DNA of 64,000 nucleotides from Astrocystis sublimbata (lineage: Eukaryota; Ascomycota; Sordariomycetes; Xylariales; Xylariaceae): contig JAJNNY010000017.1 in NCBI GenBank assembly GCA_022453515.1, positions 310,001 through 374,000 of the forward strand, in the 5' to 3' direction. The position numbers and the translations under genes were made by a program. Shown piece after piece: positions 11,905 to 24,593 of the stretch. Every line of letters begins with the position of its first letter. Within the stretch, counting starts at the first letter, position 1. The notes under the pieces are model-generated. The model was not told the DNA's origin, searched no databases, and saw nothing but the letters and a program-made list of their open reading frames with translations.

Positions 11905-14199
11905 TTACATCATGCCTAACCTGGTCATCCGCTTCTCCATTCTCTGCATTGGACCTAGCCCCCCGCGGCCGAGAGCCTGACCGGGCATCAACCTCTGACC
12001 CGTGGGCAGTCCGAACGGACGATGGAGGTTCGATGACGGACCCGAAGGCAGGCCCCTGGGCGGCTCCCGTATATTCGGAACACCACCTGGCGGGGGCGGT
12101 CGCTTGCTCGGCCCGGATGCCGAACCTTGCCGTTGCTGCGGCGGCGGCGGAGGACCCATCTGCTGGGCTCGGGCCGCAGCCTGCATCCGTCTCCATGCAT
12201 CCCGCTCGCAGTATGCCTTTCCATTGACGTCAAAGTAGCCGTCGCGCAACACCGTGCCGCAGTCGCCGCAACGGAAACAGCTCGGGTGGTACTTTTGAGG
12301 CACCTCGTCCTCGAGATACTGGCCCTCTATGCCCCTATTGCAGGACCGGCATAAGCTGCCGTTCAGCTTGTGGTAATGTTGTTCGCAGTACGGGCGGTCT
12401 CCGTGCACGTAGAAGGTGGCCGAGCTGAAGGGCTCCTTGCAGGTGGCACACACGAAGCAAGCTTTGTGATACCGTCCGGTCAGACGCCCGTCCGCTGACG
12501 AGATAGATTTTCCAGTTATGGGCTCCTGACAAGCCTTACAGTTTCCTCGTGGCCGAGGGTTGCGTGACGGCTGTCGTTTATGCGAAGCCGAGCCCTCTGT
12601 CGAGGTGGTCTGTGATCTCATCCTGCCTTGGCCGTCTGGAACAGGGGCGTCGAGTTTGTCCGAATTTGGAAAACTTCCAGGTGAGACGGGAGACTCAGAC
12701 AGCAAGTCGCCTCTCGGCTGGGCCGTGGGGTCCAACCGCAGACTTTGTGTAGGCTCACGTTGAGAATCAGCCGGCCTTAGGTTGTCGACTTTGGGTATGG
12801 GTAGCGGCTCTGCTGTTAGTGACGCTGACTGCATCCCATTGATGGAGTTTTGCAAGTCGTCCATCAGCGCATCGATTCCGGACGTGTCTGAAGGTCGACG
12901 CGGGCCCGAGCGAGACGCGATGGATCGGGGCGGGCTTGTGTTCGCGCTCTGACGGCTTCCCTGGGAGGCTTGACTAAAGCCGGAATTGTTCGAGGACTGT
13001 GATACCGAAGGCGAGTGGTAAGGGTTCCCAGTTCCGAACTCGTCGGCTAGATTTATCGAAGGGCCTTGGCTGCCGTCTCTGGTCACGGGCCGTATTAAGC
13101 TCGTACGCGGCGGTGGCGGACGTGACGTATCCCTTATGAGATTTGAAGGTCGTCGTTCGCCTGCGCCATTCCCTACGCTTCTATCGCTATTTGAATTCCT
13201 TGATCTTTCTGGTCGTAAACCGGGAGCGGAGGGCGCGCGGATAGGTGCATTACCTGACCCTCCGTTCTCATGGGATTGTAGTCGCTGCTCAGGAAACGTC
13301 TCTGAACGCTTATTCAAGCCAAACGGTTGTCGCCCACCGTCTTCCTCGTCTCTTTGTGGGGGGCCAAAACCCCCATATCCGTTCTTTCGTGGCATCTTGG
13401 GTAGTGCTATGCTGCCACTTGTATGCGATGAGCTGGAAGCTGCTGTGCCTGGCCGGTCGATAGACGACCGTAGCCGTTCGCTCGAGTCTGCGCCATCGTC
13501 TCTACTGCGTCGGGGTAGCGAATTCTTCGTTGAACGATTCTGGCGCACTTCGAATGGCCCCGGAGCAATGCTGTTCATCCTTGTCAAGAGGTTCGTGGCC
13601 TGCTTGTTGGGGCTGGTCCCATACGGCGCCTCTCCTTCCGACTCTGCAGAGAACCCATAGCCGCTGGGCCGCCGTGGCGAACCCGCTATCGCAGGGGAGA
13701 AGTATTCGTCGCTACTAGTTCCGGGCCCAAGCCGCCCGTTCATTGGTGTTTTCGGGGAGATTGCTTGGGATCCAGTAGATGCGCTGACCGGAGTCAACTG
13801 GTCTTGTAGATTGAACGGCCGATCTGACAAATTTAGTTAGAATATGTAGCTACCAACATAAAACAGGGAGATGAGGGGAAAGGAGGTGCACGAACTTGCT
13901 GCTGATGTATCCACCGTCGGCGGTGCACGATTGAATCTATCGAATATGTTCTCTTTGAATGTCGAAGTGGCACCACCTAGAAGCTCTGGGCCCGGAGGCG
14001 GAGGGGCAGCTGCACGAACATCAGCATCACGGCTTTTCGAGGCTTTTGATAAGACAGTAATCGACATACGCTCTGGTGCATTAGCTTCTGTACTATCGCC
14101 ACAGATGTGTTCCCCCATCATGGAAATCTCTACTTGGTTGCCACAATTAGAGCATTTTATTGTCGGCATGAAAGCCGACTGTCGCGATAGGTCCGCCAT
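11905..14199 (-). CDS. Paxillin-like protein with two LIM domains
   Basis: Two exons, 14199-13896 and 13823-11905, give 740 aa; the ATG at 14199 is the first in frame and the 1+2 phase closes. The donor reads GTTCGT, which is unusual but the only GT that keeps the frame. The N-terminus carries a small Cys/His cluster (CSNCGNQ, then HIC, residues 16-33). A long Ser/Pro/Arg-rich disordered region follows, with an LD-motif-like helix IDALMDDLQ at about 418-426. The C-terminus has two complete LIM zinc-binding domains, about 530-584 and 593-645, each with the full set of Cys/His/Asp ligands, then a Pro/Gln-rich tail. LD-like motif plus C-terminal LIM pairs is the layout of fungal paxillin-like proteins (Pxl1) that act at the cytokinetic ring and polarity sites through Rho-GTPase signalling. 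That role is inferred, not shown here. Confidence 0.88.
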
Positions 14200-14527
14200 C
14201 TAAGGCAATATTCAGTCCAGTTCCCTCGAAATCTGCCCTCCTTCTTGATATATGACCATTGGTTCGTTATCAGCCGCTTTTCGCTGTACAATTGCGCACT
14301 CGTCGGGCCGTGATGTGATCTACTTCCTATTCGTCTCTCCAGCTCTTGGGCGTTGTCGAGAGTTTAGGAGGGTAAGTAAGTAGCTGTTGGATCGATAGTT
14401 GATGGGTTTAGGTCAAGTTTCGACAAGGTCATGGGTTTCCAAGGAGACTGGGGGTGGCGTGTAGGAAATCGATGATCATTGCTGTACGACTATGACAGCT
14501 GATCCGCACGTCACGAGGACTGTATGT

Positions 14528-14921
14528 TCAGCAACTGGTAGTCTGATTGGTTGCGCAATGGTGATTTGATTGCTTTGATGATGTGTCTTCAACAGCGCGA
14601 GCAGAAAGGAGACATTCGTGGTCAATTACTCGAGGCCTATCCTTAGCAAGGGATTGATAGAAGGGAAACAGTTTGAGGGTCTTCGAGTCGTAAAGATCGG
14701 TGAGGGCGTTTATTCCTGTTGTGATGAGAGCGCCGTCTTGAGAACCTATCCCTGCACTATTACCCCTGGAAAGTACCCTGGCAACGATTTGATATGCACG
14801 GCCCAGTTCTGTTAACAGGGGACCCTCGCTCCTTGTCTCGCTTGGCAACTCTTTCAGGATAGGAATGGTATTATGGACCGCCTCTAAACGAAAAAGGGAT
14901 GTCTACCAGTACCTGCTCCTT
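14528..14921 (-). CDS. Possible gene fragment of unknown function
   Basis: An open frame of about 131 codons runs leftwards from an acceptor-like TGGTAG at about 14922 to a stop at 14528. It reads like real protein (for example RLEAVHNTIPILKELP followed by an amphipathic stretch), unlike the low-complexity frames around it. I do not recognise the family. No convincing upstream exon was found: the sequence 14930-15000 contains an open stretch with a GTATTG donor-like end, but nothing that looks like an N-terminus. It may be the 3' exon of a degraded gene, a small orphan gene or chance. Confidence 0.25.
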
Positions 14922-17900
14922 GTCTTATGAAAATTATAAAACAATACCCGAGGGCGCGGGGATTGGTCAGAGTCTGGGGGCAGGTAGCGTGATCTTAATA
15001 CTGCCATTGAGACTAAATATTACCTACCTACTTAGCTAGAAACCTGCCTATGTAGTCGTAGTATGCACTTTATGCTAGAGATAGGTATGTTACAAGTATG
15101 ATCGTATCACAGTATCTCTCCGACAACCGTAATCTGTCTGTTAGCCAAGAAACACCAACAGAGTATAGCCAGTAAAGGCGGCCAATCATTCGCGCCGCTG
15201 CTTTGGTCCCGGGAGTAGGCGTGCCAATAGTAACTCTACGAATATTCTACGCATACCTAGCAGCTGCACTTCATGTCCCCCCCAGATCAGTGTCCCTTGG
15301 CCAACAACTGGAACTCATGCCCAACTTCATTATGATATTGATTATTTGTGCAGTCCTCTTTCATTAGTCATGATCTTCCACTTTGAGAGGCAAAGGAATG
15401 CCGAGAAGGCTCACGATTTGGTTGTACAGTAACGTCGTGGACATTGGAAATGAGATGGAAGGCCACCATTGTTGATTGAAGTCTAGCGCGGCTGGATGGT
15501 GAACTGCCTTTGTCTAGCGTACCCATCGCCTCAGGGTTGGCACGGGTACCTTACAGCTCCGAGCTGCTCAGCCAACCTTGTCTTACCCCAAAGAAGATTG
15601 AAACAAAGGGGGCATGTTCGCCTTGGCGCTTCCCTTTGCCTAAACGAGGATCCTGCTCCCGTGATGCAGTAGCTGTACTGGAGGCTGGAGCCGAACGTCT
15701 GATTGTACATACTCGTACAGTAGCCTCACGACACATTTGGCAACACCAATTTCGAAGGGTAACGCTCGCTTATGGCAAGGCCAAGCTCAAGCTGCCAACC
15801 AACACCCATATTGGAGGAGACGTCTGAACTAGACGGAGGTTTCGATTACATATATCGAGTCTGGGCACCTCGTCGCAGCGCAGTGTCAAACATACGAGTA
15901 TGCTTAGCACTCGTATGTAGGTAGGTAATGGGAATGGCGGCTGTCTCCCAGCTTGGTAGGTCCTCGCCGTGGTGAGAATGTAAGTACGATCGAGTACGTT
16001 CCTTCTGGTCCTCGTGATAGGTCTCTCGGCAAATTGAACGTCATTTCGAGAGCAGTGATTTTCTCATTTCGTACATATAGCCGATGTAGTATAGCTGAAG
16101 CACGTTATGGGTCTGCATCCTAGCTCATAGCAGCGGACACCGTGGTCCATACAATTCGATTTGCTAAGATCACCAGACAAGCCAGGCACGCCAGGCTCCA
16201 GTGTGGCCTCTTTCGGCAAATCGAATGTATGCAGAATGAGGGGGACGAGGGGGACGAGGGGGGCGAGGGGGGCAATGCAGAATCAAAGGCGACCTCAGCA
16301 AGGTCGGCAGGAGGAGAAGCCGTCACAATGGGCGTCTCGAAGCTCTGCTACCAATAGTTTCACGATGGTCGGGCGTTCACTTCGCATGGCGCGCACGTCA
16401 CATGCATTGAATCTGCCTGCGCGACACACAAGGCACGCTCTGCTCGGCGAAACATTGGTCTAACGGGCTTCCAGCTCGACTTGTCAAGGCTTCCCTGCTG
16501 CCGACTGACTGATACCCCTGTCGATCAAGTCCCCTGATATATACTAGCTACTAGTAACCGTGAATGTTCGGCTTAATTAATCTATCCAGCACTACTCAGA
16601 TGTCAGGTAAGAGAGAGTACGAGTGACCGTCATATGCGCTACCGCTACCTAGTGTATGATTCGGCTCCCTACCTACTTATGGTACGGGATTTGGCAGTTG
16701 TATAACGTCTTGGAAGATGCAGCTTATCAGTGTTTGGTTGATTGGTGGTGTGTTAGACTTAAGACGTGTTGACAACTTGAGAGCATGAATCAGAACTTGG
16801 CACTTGGCCCCCATTGACCCGACCTCGCCGACTTCCGACCCGATCTGATCAGTTTTGACCGCGAACTGGCTCGACTGGCATACTGGCATGACTACCTATT
16901 CGAAGTCGAACTCAGCCTCGGCGATCTTCCGCATTTGATCGGCAAGAGTTTGCGCATAGCAACACTCATCACTCGTTCATGCGTGATCTCGGCAGCAATG
17001 AGATCACGATCAGCTAGATCAGTCCGAACAGAACCCCTCGAGTTCCGTCTGAGAGCTGTACTCCCAGCTCGTCCCAGCTAGTGGTGCTGGTTAGTGCGTG
17101 TTATGCAATGGTGATCACCACCGCTTCTACGCTAGAAAAGGTAGTTGCGATCTCAAAATAGCGTCAATCTGGCGATCCGCATTGGCCAATCTGCGCACAG
17201 CGCACTGGCGAGGGCGCACCGCTGCAATGGCTTTAAGTTATAACTTCCGTACGGCTGCTCGGCTGTGTGTCTTGCTGCAAATCCTCGGCCGATCCGGCTA
17301 ATGACGGCTACGTGTGCCTCGATACCCTCTTAATAGCTCTCTTAACAGCCAGTACGATATGATAAGTGTCTCTTATCGCAATGGACCGCATGTACACAAC
17401 TAAAAAAGATAAGTTGCTAGTACGGATCTGTACATATGCATTAGAGACGGTGCTGTGCGAGTAGCCAAAGCTGGGCTCATGCCAGGACGAGGAAAGTTGA
17501 AAGTTTCTTGGACAACTCGTGTTGTTATCGCCAGACGATATGCAACGGTCAGTCAGTCGAGGGAGTCTAATATACTGTAAGTGACACGATCTTTCACGTC
17601 TGCCCCAAAAAAGAAAAAGGAAAAAAGGTTGCCTATGAGCGACTGTGCCTAAACTCTGCAGCCTACGTGTTCATCATTCATACTTACTTACCTAGGTACT
17701 TAGTATACTATAGTCTTTGGACAGGCAGGTGAGTAGACCCTGACTGACATCTAAGCAGAGGACCAGAAAGAACACCTGCATGGCCTACCTAAACTGTCCG
17801 TTCACCTTAGACAGCGAGGTGCATAGCGCTAATTTGAATTTTGGAGGCATGCATACCTAATCCTATTAGATGCTCAGGTGAGCGACGAATCAGATCTCTT

Positions 17901-18861
17901 CATCAAACCGCTTTGGGCTGCCCCTCGACGGCGCTCGCGATGTTATTCGACGATGATTGCCCCGCGGCCCAGACAGCACCTCCGGACCCAGCGTTCGAGA
18001 ATAGCGGTTTGCGCACTCCCTTGCAGGATGTACTCGTGGCTCCCAATCAAGCACATCTCGTGGGGTATCTGAGCATCTCTTGGAGGTTTCTTGGAGTGAT
18101 AACACCTCTCGATTCGCTTGGTGTCCCTCGCTCGTCACCAACACGGACGAGCAGATGCAGATGGCAGATGCAGTTGGCAGAGGCCGCCTTTCTTTCGTGG
18201 CACCACTCACACTACACGTGCGCCGACTTACTCAGGTACCTGCTCTACCCAGACACTACGAGCACGCTACCTACATACCCCTAGGTTAGCACCCCACGAT
18301 AGCTCAAGTGCTAGGTACCTAGGTAGTTTGCAAGTGCTCACCGCATCGAACCGTTTGGGATTCCTTATCCGATAACGCCAGCAACCCCTCCTCTATCTCT
18401 CTGGGTAGGTCCTTACCAACCAAGGTGCCTACCATTAAGCCCCGCTACGCCGTGTGCCCGTTGCAACTTGTCGACTCGCCTGTCCAGATAAATCCGATCA
18501 ACATCCTCCATCCTCCATCACTCATCGTTCATCCGTATTCTCGTTTTCCAACCGGCACACTCCAGTCGCACACGTCCGTCCCTCTTGCACCGGACCTCGT
18601 GGGATTTTCCATAGTCGATCGCGCTCCCGGGCCGCGGTCACCCAACACCGTCAAGACGTTTTCCAACTTCCTCAACTCGTGCGTGCCCTCGGTGTTCCTC
18701 ATAACCATGGGAGGTCAGGCTAACAGATTTACCAGCTGCCACAACCCGCACGCAGGGGCCCGTTGCTCTTCTCGCGGAAGTGCAGCGGACTCGCTTTTTA
18801 CATCGTAAAGGGGTAACACTACCAACTTGCAATCCAACTGCCCATCAGCTCTCAAGCCAAG
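14922..18861. other. Long intergenic region upstream of INO1
   Basis: No gene is supported. The region includes a G-rich short tandem (GGGGGACGA units) at about 16241-16275, TACCTAGGTA-type motifs at 17689-17703 and 18311-18325, and the promoter and 5' leader of the inositol-phosphate synthase gene at its right end. The 147-codon plus-strand frame starting at 17841 has no family resemblance and is not annotated. Confidence 0.45.
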
Positions 18862-20621
18862 ATGGCGCCACACTCCGAGATGGACAACGGCACTGCGTAC
18901 GGGGGCGGACGTACCTATGGCTCGAACGACTCTGCGTCCACGAGCAACGGCGATCTCTTCGTAGTCGACTCGCCTAACGTGACCTACACCGACGGCGAGA
19001 TTCGCTCCAAGTACACCTACCGGACCACAAGCGTCGCCAAGGGTGCCAATGGCAAATATGTGGCCACACCCAAGGAAACACTTTACAATTTCAAGGTTGA
19101 TCGCAAGATCCCTAAGACGGGCATGATGTTGGTAGGCTGGGGTGGCAACAATGGTACCACTGTTACCGCTGGTATTATTGCCAACCGTCGAGGCTTGGAG
19201 TGGGAAACCCGCGAGGGGCCTCGCGCCGCCAACTACTACGGCTCAGTCCTCATGGGTTCCACCATGAAACTCGGCACTGATTTCCAGACCAACCAAGACG
19301 TCAACATCCCCTTTCACGAGGTCCTGCCCATTGTTCATCCTAATGACCTCGTCATTGGTGGATGGGACATTAGTGCTATGAACCTCGCTGCGGCCATGGA
19401 TCGAGCCGCAGTACTGGAGCCCACTCTGAAGGCACAGGTCAAGAAGGAAATGGGCTCCATGGTTCCATTGCCGAGCATATACTACCCTGACTTCATTGCT
19501 GCAAACCAAGAGGATCGAGCCGACAATTTGATTCCTGGTAGTAAGGCTTGTATGGCACATGTCGACAAGATTCGCCAAGATATTCGGTATGCCCCATTCT
19601 CCTCATAACATGACATCAACTGACCCTTGGACGTAGGGACTTTAAAGCGCAGAACAACCTCGACAAGGTCATCGTTCAGTGGACTGCCAATACCGAAAGG
19701 TTCGCCGACCTCATCGATGGAGTCAACGATACTGCGGAAAACTTGCTCAGAGCCATTGAGAATGGTCACGACGAGGTTTCCCCTTCGACTGTCTTCGCCG
19801 TGGCTTGTATTCTTGAGAAGACGCCTTTCATCAATGGCTCTCCTCAGAACACATTCGTGCCAGGTGCAATTGAACTCGCCTCCAAGCACGGTGCTTTCAT
19901 CGGTGGCGACGACTTCAAATCTGGGCAGACCAAAATGAAGTCGGTGCTCGTAGACTTCCTCATCAATGCAGGGATAAAGCTCACTTCAATTGCGAGCTAC
20001 AACCACCTCGGCAACAATGACGGCAAGAATTTGAGCTCCCAGAGGCAGTTCCGTTCAAAGGAGATTTCTAAGTCCAACGTTGTCGATGACATGGTTGAGG
20101 CAAACACAGTTCTATACAAGAAGGGCGAGCACCCGGACCACACTGTCGTTATCAAGTATATGCCAGCTGTCGGCGATAACAAGCGTGCCCTCGATGAGTA
20201 CTATGCGGAGATTTTCATGGGTGGACACCAAACTATCTCGTGAGTTTATTGACCCCACTTGTCCCTTCCTTCCTTCGAGATCCCGAGTACTGATGTGCCC
20301 TGATGTAGCCTTTTCAATGTCTGCGAGGACTCTTTGCTCGCTTCACCTCTCATCATCGACCTAGTTCTTGTGACCGAGATCATGACGCGTATCCAATGGC
20401 AAGCGCAAACAGCAAATGCCGAGTCCGGCAACGATGAGTTTAATGGCTTCCACAGCGTCCTTAGCATCCTCTCCTACATGCTCAAGGCACCACTCACACC
20501 CCCCGGCACACCGGTCATCAATTCTCTTGCTAAACAACGTGCGGCCCTGACGAACATTTTCCGTGCCTGCGTGGGTTTGGAGCCTGAGTCGGACATGACC
20601 CTTGAACATAAGCTGTTCTAG
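18862..20621 (+). CDS. INO1: myo-Inositol-1-phosphate synthase
   Basis: This enzyme converts glucose-6-phosphate to 1D-myo-inositol 3-phosphate (NAD-dependent), the committed step to inositol, phosphatidylinositol and inositol phosphates, in the cytosol. Three exons, 18862-19586, 19637-20239 and 20309-20621, give 546 aa, close to the usual 520-550. The NAD-binding glycine-rich segment GWGGNNGTT lies at residues 92-100, with the NAD-contact block GWDISAMN and the active-site stretch [10 protein letters not shown] further on. The C-terminal tetramer/catalytic part ([13 protein letters not shown], then [10 protein letters not shown]) is complete. The start ATG follows a purine-rich context (CCAAG ATG) after an open leader. 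No lesion is visible. This is the best-identified gene in the window. Confidence 0.97.
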
Positions 20622-20967
20622 GAGAGATGCTTGCCCTACATACTAGCTGATAGCTTGTGGGTAATTATTTGCCTCAACAATCTGGCATATTTGGGACTGC
20701 ATGTCACCACATTTCCTTCGACATTTGCTGCCATGGCAGATTTTTCAACAATCAAGGTAACTTAAGCAATCATGGGACTTCAACATCCTGGAAAATAAAT
20801 TTAAGGCTGTCGGTGCTATCAATACGCGCTTTGCTTGATTCTACCATCTCATTCATTGTGCTTATGTTTATCGATTTCTTCTGTGATATCTTTCCGTAAT
20901 ACCCGTGAAAGGCTCAGAAGCATCGGTCTTCAACACCTCAACAAAATTTCGAGAAGCCATTGCTAGC
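20622..20967. other. Convergent 3' spacer
   Basis: This AT-rich spacer separates the 3' ends of INO1 and the large membrane-protein gene. It presumably contains both terminators. No gene is seen. Confidence 0.5.
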
Positions 20968-23900
20968 CTAGAGCCACGGCCGTCTTGAGCTGAGACGCTT
21001 GTAACTCTTTCCGTAACGCCCGTAATCACTGTCACCGCCGCCTCCTCCCCCGCCTCCGTCAACGCCGAGCAGGTCGGCTCCGCTGGCCATCGCCCCAGCT
21101 CCCATGTCTGCAATACCGTTCCTCGCGCCATCCCCTTCCTCGAAGAAATAGTGATTTGCGCCCGGCACATACCCCACATGCCAGGGAAAAGCCATCTCCG
21201 CAGGATCGGGACCACGCCCGCAAGACCCGGCGAGAGCGCGCGAGGAAGGGGAATTTATGGCGAGCGCGAACAGGTTCTGGGGCTCCGTATAGTCGGTCAC
21301 GAGGCCTTTGGCCGCCTTGCCGTTCTGCTTGCCCGCCCCGATGTGCTGTCTGCTGCTGGCGGGGTACTCGTTCTCGCTGTCGCTCTCGACGAGGGACGGC
21401 GAACTCTTTACTGGGCCGTGGGTCCGCCGCTTGAAAGGATTTGTGAAAGGAAACCTGGAGAAGAGGGATGGGGTTGGCTTTCTTGATGAGGAGGAGGATG
21501 ATGAATATGAAGATGACGACGACGAAGGCGGTATGACGAGGTAAAGAAAGCAGAGCACGTTGAGCACAAAGGTGAGGCCGAGAATGACGTAGAAGATGGC
21601 TTGCCATTGGGCCGTGTGCGTCGAGGTGTACTGCTGCGTCTGGACCTGCGCCTTGAAAGCCTCGTAGGTAGTTGTGTTGCTGATGTCGGGGCCGCTGTAG
21701 TCCCAGTAGGACTTGAAGTTGCTGTCCAGCGTACCTGCAACGAGCGTGCTCGACGCGAGAACGGCCACAGCCTCTGCCATAGATGGCAACCGCGGATTGA
21801 GTGCCGGCTTGTCGAGAATCAGCCGCGTGAGCACCCTCGCATTGCTTGCATTGTTGTTCTGCACCCCGCCGTTGAGATCCATCGAGGTGCTCCAGGCCTC
21901 GGCTAGGTTCCGCCAGTCACCTGTTGGAACAGAATCGTTGTGGTTGATGTGCCAGTAGGAGTTTGGATCATCAGGGTCCTCGCAGTGTGCCCTCATTTGG
22001 CCACCTAGTGTGCCAGAAACGTCGAAGGTGGTTGAGCAGTTTGAAGTCATCCATGATCGTAGTTCGCAGAGCGTGTAGTCGGCTACAACACCGCTCTTGC
22101 CAAGGATATAGAGGGGGTCTGAAAAGTTGGCCGAAATGTTCGTTAACATGTTCCAGTCCGCCGGATACTATTACGCAATCATGGTTAGCATTAAGCATTG
22201 CCATTTGTCACTGTGTCTCTCAGGCGAGCGGCAAAAAGTCATTTGGAATCGGATGTATTACGCACAAGCTGGAAGGCTGGCGGCGGACGTCCACTCCCCT
22301 GTTGCCATTTGAAGATCTTGTCAACCACTGTATAGTTATACCAATTGTATGGCACAGAGTCTTGCCAATCAGACAGCCCGATTGTTTGGTTGGCAATGCC
22401 GGTGTTGTCTGTGCGTGCATTTGGCCATGTTGTATAAATCAAAGGCGCCAATTCATGCTTGTTCATGTTGACGCACATGACATTTACCACTGGTGATACA
22501 ACACTGGCTTTGATGGAATATTCTCCCAAGCCCATCAAGTCATTTGGCTGAAGGATTCCATTCATAGGATCCGTGGCTGCTGCATAAACTCCAGCATGCG
22601 GCATGGCAAGGGTGACGTTGTTGATAATTCGCTTGTGAGACTTGAACTTAGCTGCCACATTTCCGTGTTCAGTCTCGACCCACGAGGATTCCATCGTTGT
22701 GTTGTCGAAAAGATTATGCTTGCCAATAGGTCTGGTTGCAAGTTGATGCATAGTTGAATTTCTGCTCGTATGTATATCATCCCACTCCCCCCTTTCATAT
22801 AATGCATCAGTTAGAATGGAATGATTATGATGGTCGTTAATATGGACTAGACTTACAAAAAGGAGACGAGACTCTGATACGCTGTGAAGGTTTAGCACAC
22901 GCGGGTCTGACGAGGAGGGTCTCAATGATGTTAGCCGACTCACATTGGCCCGATAACAACACCGCAAGACACGAGTCTGGATCTTTTTTTGGATTTAGTA
23001 TTTTAATCAACAAATCATCATCGAATTTTTGATCCGGAAGGAATGATTCAAGATGTTGCGGCGACTTACACACGAGAGTACCGTTGTACGGGAATGGATC
23101 GTGATATCCCCTCAGAGGGTTCTTGCAAGCTTTCTCTATGTACGGTAGGTTGGCGTACGATGTCTTTACCCGAGCGTTTAAGTCACGCATCACCCACCCT
23201 TGACGGGCAAGCTTCGGGCTAACCACTGTGACATGAGTCAGTAGCCATATGATCAATTCGCTCTAGAGATGCCTGACGGACAATACGTCCGAGCAGAAAT
23301 CCTCTAAAATCAAGGGGATCTCTTGAATGACATGATGAAGGGACCATAAACGGAAGAACACTATCACTCTCTACTTACTAGCATCTGACGCTGTGGTATA
23401 TAACAGACTGCATATGGCGGCAGATAATGTTAGCATACCGAGAAACGTTGTTGCGGCTGCTGGAATATTGTCCCAATAAGTGATCAGTGAACCAGGTTGC
23501 TATACATCTTATAGTCAGCCTAATGGATAATCATCATATCTGGGGCTGGAACTCACGATCACCCAGTTTCGCATGGTCATTTCAGCTAGAGAGATACCTG
23601 CCGAAAGCTTGCTGAATGCTCTCCGAGTCAAGACCTGGCCTAGGACCGTCACGAAAACTGTGACGAATGACAACTCGATCGTCTTAGCTGCGAGTGTGGT
23701 GAGAAGAGTCGCTGTCGAAGGCAGGATTTTCCATCCCGCTCCAGTCGAAACACCTCTGCCATATTGGGGCTGGACAATGGAAACGAGGAACCAGAGTCCA
23801 CTGAGCGACGTCGAGTAAATAGACAAGAACACGAGGACTATGAATAATCGGCTTCTTCGCTTGCTGTAGACATCTTCTCTTGAGTGGCAATCCAAGTGTG

Positions 23901-24593
23901 ATTTCGCTAGAGTGTAGGTTAGCATTGCCACCATGAAAGAGTTGGTCGAAACTAACCATATCGTGGGGGAGAGCTGCCTGTTTCGCTGTTGTCCTCACTG
24001 ATCCGGATAGTGGACGAGGAGTCTTGACTGTACATTGCCGACATGGGAATTGATTCGGCGCGCGGGTGCTGGGGGTTGATGAAAGCAGCGCTTTTTCTCG
24101 CTTTGAGGGTCGACACTGTTGGGGATGGTGGGCCATACTGCTTCGAAGATGACGCCGAACTTGGTTCACTACTCAGAGTAGATGCTGTGCCAAGATGCCG
24201 TCCAGTATCGGGAGATTCAAGTCCACCGATATTCTCGGCCGAGCCGACTGGGCTCTGATACCGGGAGGACATGGCAGTATGTGGTGGCTTGGTGATGAAT
24301 TGGGAGGGTAGCGGCCTTCGCGATATAGAGGGCAATGGTTTGAGGGAATGCGGTAAGCTGACAGTTGAAGAGGCCTGCTTTCTAAGAAATGAATCTGGGG
24401 GATCACCGTATGCGATAGACGGATCTATATGGGGTGAGGTCATAGGTCCTGTGCTAGGCCACGTTGTCTGTGCAGCTGCTGTGTCTCTATCGTTTCTGTC
24501 CACAAGCTCGCTGTAATCGTTGTTCCGGAATGGCGAGAATGTTGACGGCAGTCCGGAGTTGCCATCTGTGTTCCAGAAGGGGACCGAACCCAT
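20968..24593 (-). CDS. Large fungal multi-pass membrane protein of unknown function
   Basis: Seven exons were deduced: 24593-23957, 23906-23557, 23499-23379, 23225-22944, 22881-22857, 22791-22266 and 22167-20968. They close in frame to 1046 aa. Exon 5 is only 25 nt. The first 210 residues are a Ser/Pro-rich cytosolic tail. Hydrophobic segments follow (LFIVLVFLSIYSTSLSGLWF; an area with LSFVTVFVTVLGQVLTRRAF; TTFLGMLTLSAAICSLLY), then a long, Asn-glycosylation-rich extracytoplasmic region and a last membrane helix near WQAIFYVILGLTFVLNVLCF, with a basic/Ser-rich tail. The architecture and the blocks SLAEMTMRNWVI and NLTN/NNVTLAMPH-type sequence match a family common in Sordariomycetes. That family is often labelled 'formylmethionine deformylase-like' in databases, a name with no support in the sequence: no peptide deformylase motif (HExxH) was noticed. 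Function is unknown; a sensor or cell-surface role is speculation. Confidence 0.8.

Noticed and set aside
17841..18284. 147-codon plus-strand open frame upstream of INO1
   Set aside because: No family resemblance, overlaps several other short frames and lies in the promoter region.
20968..24593. Peptide deformylase activity, as the database-style name for this family would imply
   Set aside because: No HExxH or other metal-hydrolase motif was noticed, and the protein is a multi-pass membrane protein.
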